In this document: piece after piece, positions 59,102 to 64,000 of the stretch
Layout of the letters: the number at the start of each line of letters is the position of its first letter
How positions within the stretch are numbered: the stretch's first letter is position 1
Assembly: GCA_902702965.1 (NCBI GenBank)
Contig: CACRXP010000969.1
Span: 128,281 to 192,280, forward strand
Source of the DNA: Spirometra erinaceieuropaei
Taxonomy: Eukaryota > Platyhelminthes > Cestoda > Diphyllobothriidea > Diphyllobothriidae
Direction of reading: 5' to 3'
Length of the DNA: 64,000 nt
The notes under the pieces: generated by a model
What the model saw: the letters and a program-made list of their open reading frames with translations, nothing else
Told to the model about the DNA's origin: nothing
Database searches by the model: none
Translations under genes and position numbers: made by a program

Positions 59102-62064
59102 ATGGAAAGCAGTTCATGCCGATCAGCTCCGACCGGCTTTTGCATTCAATCCCAAGAAATGGATAAACGCCAGTATGCCGGAGTTGCTCGTGCCAAATTG
59201 AGATTTTTGAATACCAATGCTCAAAGTCTCGTTTCGAAAATCGACGAACTCAAAGCGAGAGTACCGGAACGAATCCCCGACGTCATCGCCATAACGGAAA
59301 CTTGGCTTAATGCCGAAATCATGGATGCTGAGATTTCGATACCGGGTTACCAGCTGTTTCGTAGAGATCGTCAAAATAGGCGGGGCGGAGGGGTAGTCGT
59401 ATATGTAAGGGAAGGAATTTCAGCCGTTGAAAGAGCCCACACCCTCTCCCTTGAATATGAAACCGTCTGGATAAAGATAAAGAAGAGCAATGCACAAAAT
59501 CTAGAATTTCTGGCGATTTACAGACCACCGAATCCTCTGAGTGCAGCTGATGAGTCGCTCCTTGGTTTGGTCAAAGACGTAGCTAGCCACGAAGAGGTAC
59601 TTATTGCTGGGGATTTCAACGCACCTGCAATAGAGTGGGAAACTATGGCAGTTAACGGTGGACCAGCCTCTTTCAGCAATAAGCTACTGGACCTCACACT
59701 CGATCTCCCTCTGGCGCAACATGTGAAGGTACCAACAAGATTTCGAGAGAACCGGAGAGCAAATTGTCTAAACCTAGTTTTCACTAAAGACTTCTCTAAT
59801 ATCGACGAAGTGTATTCCAATGCACCTCTCGGGAAAAGTGACCATACTACGCTACTATGGGATTACTCGCTCTTCTCTAAACACCAGAAGAGAACAGAGG
59901 GCCAACCTAATATATGGAAGGCAGATTTTAATACGATGCAGAACGAATTGCTGTCCGTGAATTGGGACCGAATACTCAGGGGAGATCCGGAGGACGACTG
60001 AGGATCTTTTAAGACGATTTCACTCGATCTGATTAGGCGCTGTTGTCCACCTAAAGTACAAAAAACAACTAGTCGACCTGCTTGGTTAACTAGGGACCTA
60101 AATAGGCAGCTACGGAAGAAAAGCAAAAGATGGAAAATATTCAGGGAAACTGCGTCACCAGCGCATTTCGAAGAATTTCGTCGTCAACGAAATGCCGTCA
60201 AAAATGTATCCGTCAGGCACGGAAGGAGTATATATCCAAAATTATACGACAGGCTGAACAGAAACCTAAGATTTTATTTCACTATCTTAACAGTAGACTG
60301 AGAAATAAGGACCCGGTCGCGGTGCTGAAGGATGGTAATGGTGTAGAGATCACTGAGAACAGCGAGAAAGCCTAACACTTAGGACAGTATTTTGCCTCGG
60401 TTTTTACTAGAGAAACAGAGTTTCGCTGTCGCAGTACCGGCAATGCTCTTGAGACTGTTGGTCCCGTGCTTGACTTCATACTCTTCCCAACGGCTGCCGT
60501 GGAAAGGGAGCTGAAAAATCTCAAAGAAGCAAAGTCCTCGGGTCCGGACAATATACCGGCCAAATTCTTGAAGGAACTGGCGAATGAACTTTCCAAACCA
60601 CTGGCGCACATCTTCCGCTCGTCATTCGAATTAGGGAGGTTGCCATCGGAATGGAAGACAGCAAATATCTTTCCGATATACAAGGGCGGGGCTCGCACTA
60701 ATGCTAACAATTACCGGCCTGTTAGTCTAACCTGCATCTGCTGTAAAATAATGGAGGCCATAGTTAAGAAAGCAACTATGGAGTTCCTGGAGCAGGGCCA
60801 TTTAATCTCAGACCTGCAGCACGGCTTTAGACAGAACCGCTCGTGTCTTTCCAGTTTATTGCTCTCGACGGAACAGTGGACTCGCGCACTGGATGAGGAT
60901 GGGAGGGTTGATGTCGTATACACAGACTTTAAGAAGGCGTTCGACAACGTCCCACACAAACGCCTAATCTACAAACTTTCTGAAATTGGGATAAGAGGAA
61001 CGCTGCTGACATGGATAACAGATTTTCTTACCGGGAGATCGCAAACCGTGTGCATTGAGGCCTCAAGGTCAACTCCTACTCCCGTTCTAAGTGGTGTACC
61101 CCAGGGCTCCGTCTTAGGGCCCTTGCTATTCCTGGTTTACATTAACGACTGTGTCGACGACCTGGGATGCAGCGTCATCATGTTTGCTGACGATGTTAAG
61201 CTGTGGAGACCCATCACATCTGATGCAGACAGGTACGCGCTTCAAGACAGTCTCAACCGCCTGAACAGTTGGTCAGCTCGCTGGCTCCTCAATTTTAATG
61301 TGGACAAATGTGTGGTCCTGAGACTCCGCACCAGACGGACCAGTAAGGAGGACGATTCCTTTCAATACGTCCTTGGTGGTCAGCCCCTTTCAAATGTTGT
61401 AGAACAGAAAGACCTGGGAGTCCTAATGACCTCCTCGCTGAAACCATCTTCACATTGTCAAAGGGCAGCCAAAAGTGCGATAAGGGTGTTATTTGCGCTG
61501 AGGCGAGGATTTGTGCAGATCGATAAACAGCTGTTTGGAAAAACCCATTAGGCATTCGTCCGGTCTCACTTAGAAGATGCAGTCCAGGCCTGGCGACCGT
61601 GGTTGAAGAAAGATTATCAACGACTGGAAAGAGTACAGGCGATGGCTACGAAGATGGTCAAGAATCTTCATCATTTGCCTTACGAAACCAGGCTGACCGA
61701 ACTAAATCTGTTTCATCTAAATTACAGGCAACTGCGCGGCGATCTCATTCAAACCTACAGGATTGTCAGAAGCCGTGAGTGTGCCCTAGACTTTGATGAA
61801 TTTTTTGAATTGTCCCGGACTGACCGTCTGCGTGGTCATCCGTTCAAACTGCAAAGGAAGCGGGCTCATTCGGACGTCCGACGGAACGCCTCCTCTCACA
61901 GGGTCATCGGGGCATGGAATGGACTCCCTGATGCCGTCTTTCTTTCCGAAAGTGTCAAATCCTTTAAGTGCAGACTATACGCTCATTCGTTGAGAACCTA
62001 CTGTACATATAATAATGATCGTTTTAGCGGCGGCAGTTTGCGCCTAGCTCACACTTACCGCTAA
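59102..62064 (+). pseudogene. LINE ORF2: AP-like endonuclease plus reverse transcriptase (few lesions)
   Basis: About 987 codons from ATG at 59102. Endonuclease: NTNAQSLVSKIDEL, DVIAITETWL, FLAIYRPPN, LIAGDFNAPAIEW and the catalytic KSDHTTL. Reverse transcriptase: KEAKSSGPDNIPAKFL, NYRPVSLTCICCKIMEAIV, DLQHGFRQNRSCLSSLL, box A DVVYTDFKKAFDNVP, SGVPQGSVLGPLLFLVYIND, intact FADD (61183-61194), then thumb and C-terminal VIGAWNGLPDAV ending at 62064. Lesions: TGA at 59999-60001, a frameshift near 60206, TAA at 60373-60375 and TAG at 61549-61551 (in the position of an aromatic residue before AFVRSHLE). Catalytic residues of both domains are preserved. Confidence 0.92.
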
Positions 62065-62191
62065 CTTCTTAACTTTTCGCATTTGCTGATGTAATTGATG
62101 ACTTTATTTCTGTTTATCGATATGAATAGGGAGCTCAAGGGCGAAAGCCTCATTCCCTTAATAAACTGACTTGAAACTGACTTGAACTGAC

Positions 62192-63659
62192 AAACCCATG
62201 AAATGAGGACGGTGATAAGCAGTATTCGGTAAACGCTCCAATTAGATATGGAGGCAGAGTTAAACTAAAGGAAAAAGAGCACCAATTTGACACCTTAATT
62301 AGCAGTGCTAGTGCATTTCGGGCAGTAACTGACGTCAATGTCCAGTCATGCACTGCTCTTTATTCGCTTCTTACCCTACACTTGTAGTGTAAACTGTAAC
62401 TAAAATTACAAAGAACAAAAACTGTGGAAAAAACTTAGCTGTAAGTAAGGGACGTTAAGTTTCTTACTATATAAATCACAACGGCGAAAAGGGTATAGGA
62501 AAAAGATCAAAAATTAAACAACTGCACTAACTCACGAAAGATGAAGCTCTCTCTAGTACCAGTTGTCGTAGAGTGAATGTTCTGGGTAAATTCCTGAAGT
62601 TTCCGAGCTGAAGGCAGCTACTGAAGATTGTTACTCGTGTGGATTCACGTCCGGTTAGATATGGCTGAAAGATACAAATTTTTCGGGGCGAGTGGCTAAA
62701 AGTGATTGAGGCGCACGAGTGCAGTCAACGAAACAATGACACCAAGCAGCAGACGGACACAAAAGACACACGTGGTCTCCAGTAAAAACTGTTTTTAAGC
62801 AAATTTAGACGATAGTACAGAAAAGTTCGGGTGACAGGAAGTTCAGGGTGAACAATCGAAAATGTGCGTAAACCTACACATTTCACTTAAACTCCCACGT
62901 TTAGGTTTGCCGGGTTTATTATTCTCGATTTTCAAGCTCCTTACCGTCATTGGCTCCTTGAGTAGCGTTAGCCTGTTTCGTTACCGTTCTTTTTAATAGT
63001 CTTTTTGACTTTTTCGCCATGTGTTTTCATTCTGCTTATACTCTCTTGCTCCACTCCACCACCTGCCTGTTCCCCTTAGTATATTTCACTTCTTTCGACT
63101 GTGAAGATTGTCTACAAGAGACACTGGGCTTCCTCCTTTTGAAGTTTCTGCCAGGAAGCCCAGAGTTTAGATATACTTTGACATTTCTGCGAATTTCTAC
63201 GCAAGGTAACCATACTCACCTGGAGCTTGTCGATTGAATTTTAAGCTCCGATGTAGGTGAGTCTGGACGACCGTTGTTTGATTTGATTGACTTGAATGAA
63301 TTATCAACCTTGAATCCTAATCAGTGGCTATTCAAATATTCGAGTGCTCTGTTTCTGATGTTCGAGGAAGGTACGTTTACAGTTCCAACCCATAAATTTT
63401 TGTAAATCTCTTTTGAAGAAGCCGACGTTTAATTTGCCGATTTTTTCTCACATGCACTTAGACTAACTTTATTTTTAGTGAATAACGAAGTCACGTGTAG
63501 GATTTTGGATTGATCTTTATATCGTCTACATAGAGCGATTTCCAGTCCCATTTTCTGCATTTTCACTCACTAAAAAGCCTTTTTTCACAAAAATGGTCAC
63601 CTACGCATTTTGGTTAATATGGCATACCCATTATTTCTTTTTAAACGGGCATCTTATCA
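62192..63659. other. Stretch without supported genes
   Basis: No exon, RNA gene or element protein. The open frame 63019-63237 is hydrophobic but without family match. Confidence 0.4.
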
Positions 63660-63693
63660 CAATAAGCTTAAGCTTATTGCCCTAGGGCAATAA
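63660..63693. repeat. Two overlapping perfect 20-bp palindromes
   Basis: 63660-63679 reads CAATAAGCTTAAGCTTATTG and 63674-63693 reads TTATTGCCCTAGGGCAATAA; each is its own reverse complement, and they share six bases. No neighbouring gene explains them. Confidence 0.9.
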
Positions 63694-64000
63694 TACTATT
63701 GTCTTTCCTGTGTATTTGACTATGGGGAATTAATACTTTTCAACTAATATAAGAGAATTATTGTGCTTTTTAGGAAAATGCGTGAGGTGATAAATTTATA
63801 TCCGGCCAACTAGAGAGTAGGACAGCCGGCAACGCGAGGGGCTTTAGAAGAAGGCCGAGGGCAACGACAGGGATCAGACTTGCAAGAACCTTTTAATTTG
63901 GTCTAAACGTAGCATGGTTAGCAATATTCGCACAGTACGGATACAATAATAAGGTAGTAAAGTTAAACAAGAAAATATGTCCTTCCTCCACGCTACAAAG
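63694..64000. other. No recognisable feature
   Basis: Nothing supported to the end of the window. Confidence 0.4.

Larger units (their letters stand above)
57870..62191 (+). mobile_element. Nearly full-length CR1-like LINE with two ORFs
   Basis: Leader, ORF1 (58111-59096) and ORF2 (59102-62064) in LINE order with only 5 bp between ORF1 stop and ORF2 start. The 3' end (62065-62191) finishes in repeated CTGACTTGAA units (62165-62191), a short-repeat tail typical of CR1-group elements. Lesions are few: one frameshift in ORF1, one frameshift and three stops in ORF2. The exact 5' boundary is not defined. Confidence 0.88.

Noticed and set aside
1..64000. CRISPR array, prokaryotic operon, rRNA genes
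   Set aside because: No regularly spaced short repeats, no compact gene rows and no rRNA-like sequence seen; the split gene and retroelements are eukaryotic.

Overview
This is eukaryotic nuclear DNA: a repeat-rich intergenic landscape around one split host gene. No prokaryotic gene organisation is visible. The host gene has nine exons with GT-AG introns. The mobile elements are CR1-like and RTE-like LINEs, a Penelope-like element with a GIY-YIG domain, a Ty3/Gypsy-type LTR element, and tRNA-derived SINEs with a hammerhead-like tail. Interstitial TTAGGG-like tracts are also present. The combination fits a parasitic flatworm (tapeworm or fluke), but the class or species cannot be fixed from this window.

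Layout. 1-14719: mostly non-coding, with degenerate telomere-like tracts, one SINE-like unit (about 8.3 kb), a (CTT)n microsatellite (11.2 kb) and a decayed RTE-type LINE fragment (12.7-13.3 kb). 14720-15282 is an assembly gap. 15292-32148 is a large imperfect palindrome: an arm of about 6.6 kb (15292-21890) and an inverted arm of about 5.8 kb (26318-32148) around a 4.4 kb centre. Each arm has its own later insertion: a 1.3 kb block in the left arm, and a solo LTR (29528-30032) with a 4-bp target duplication in the right arm. 34736-36415 is a broken Penelope-like element whose 5' part is inverted. 38883-42950 (minus) is a pyruvate kinase gene, the only host gene I can support; I could assemble all nine coding exons with consistent phase (561 codons).

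44.5-62.2 kb is a retrotransposon graveyard: an ORF1-like fragment; a minus-strand LINE (45055-48545) split by a nested LTR element (45874-47590) with a perfect 4-bp target duplication; a minus-strand LINE with ORF1, endonuclease and part of RT (48926-52290); a head-to-head palindrome of one LINE 3' region (53085-53555); two plus LINE copies (to 55610); a minus copy with an uninterrupted 315-codon RT tail (56130-57296); and a nearly full-length two-ORF CR1-like LINE (57870-62191) with few lesions. The last 1.8 kb holds two overlapping 20-bp palindromes and no recognised gene.

Apart from pyruvate kinase (last step of glycolysis), everything recognised is mobile or repeat DNA. The most informative signals are the large inverted duplication with arm-specific insertions, the nested LTR element whose pre-insertion site can be read exactly, the inverted Penelope-like element, and the SINEs with hammerhead-like tails.
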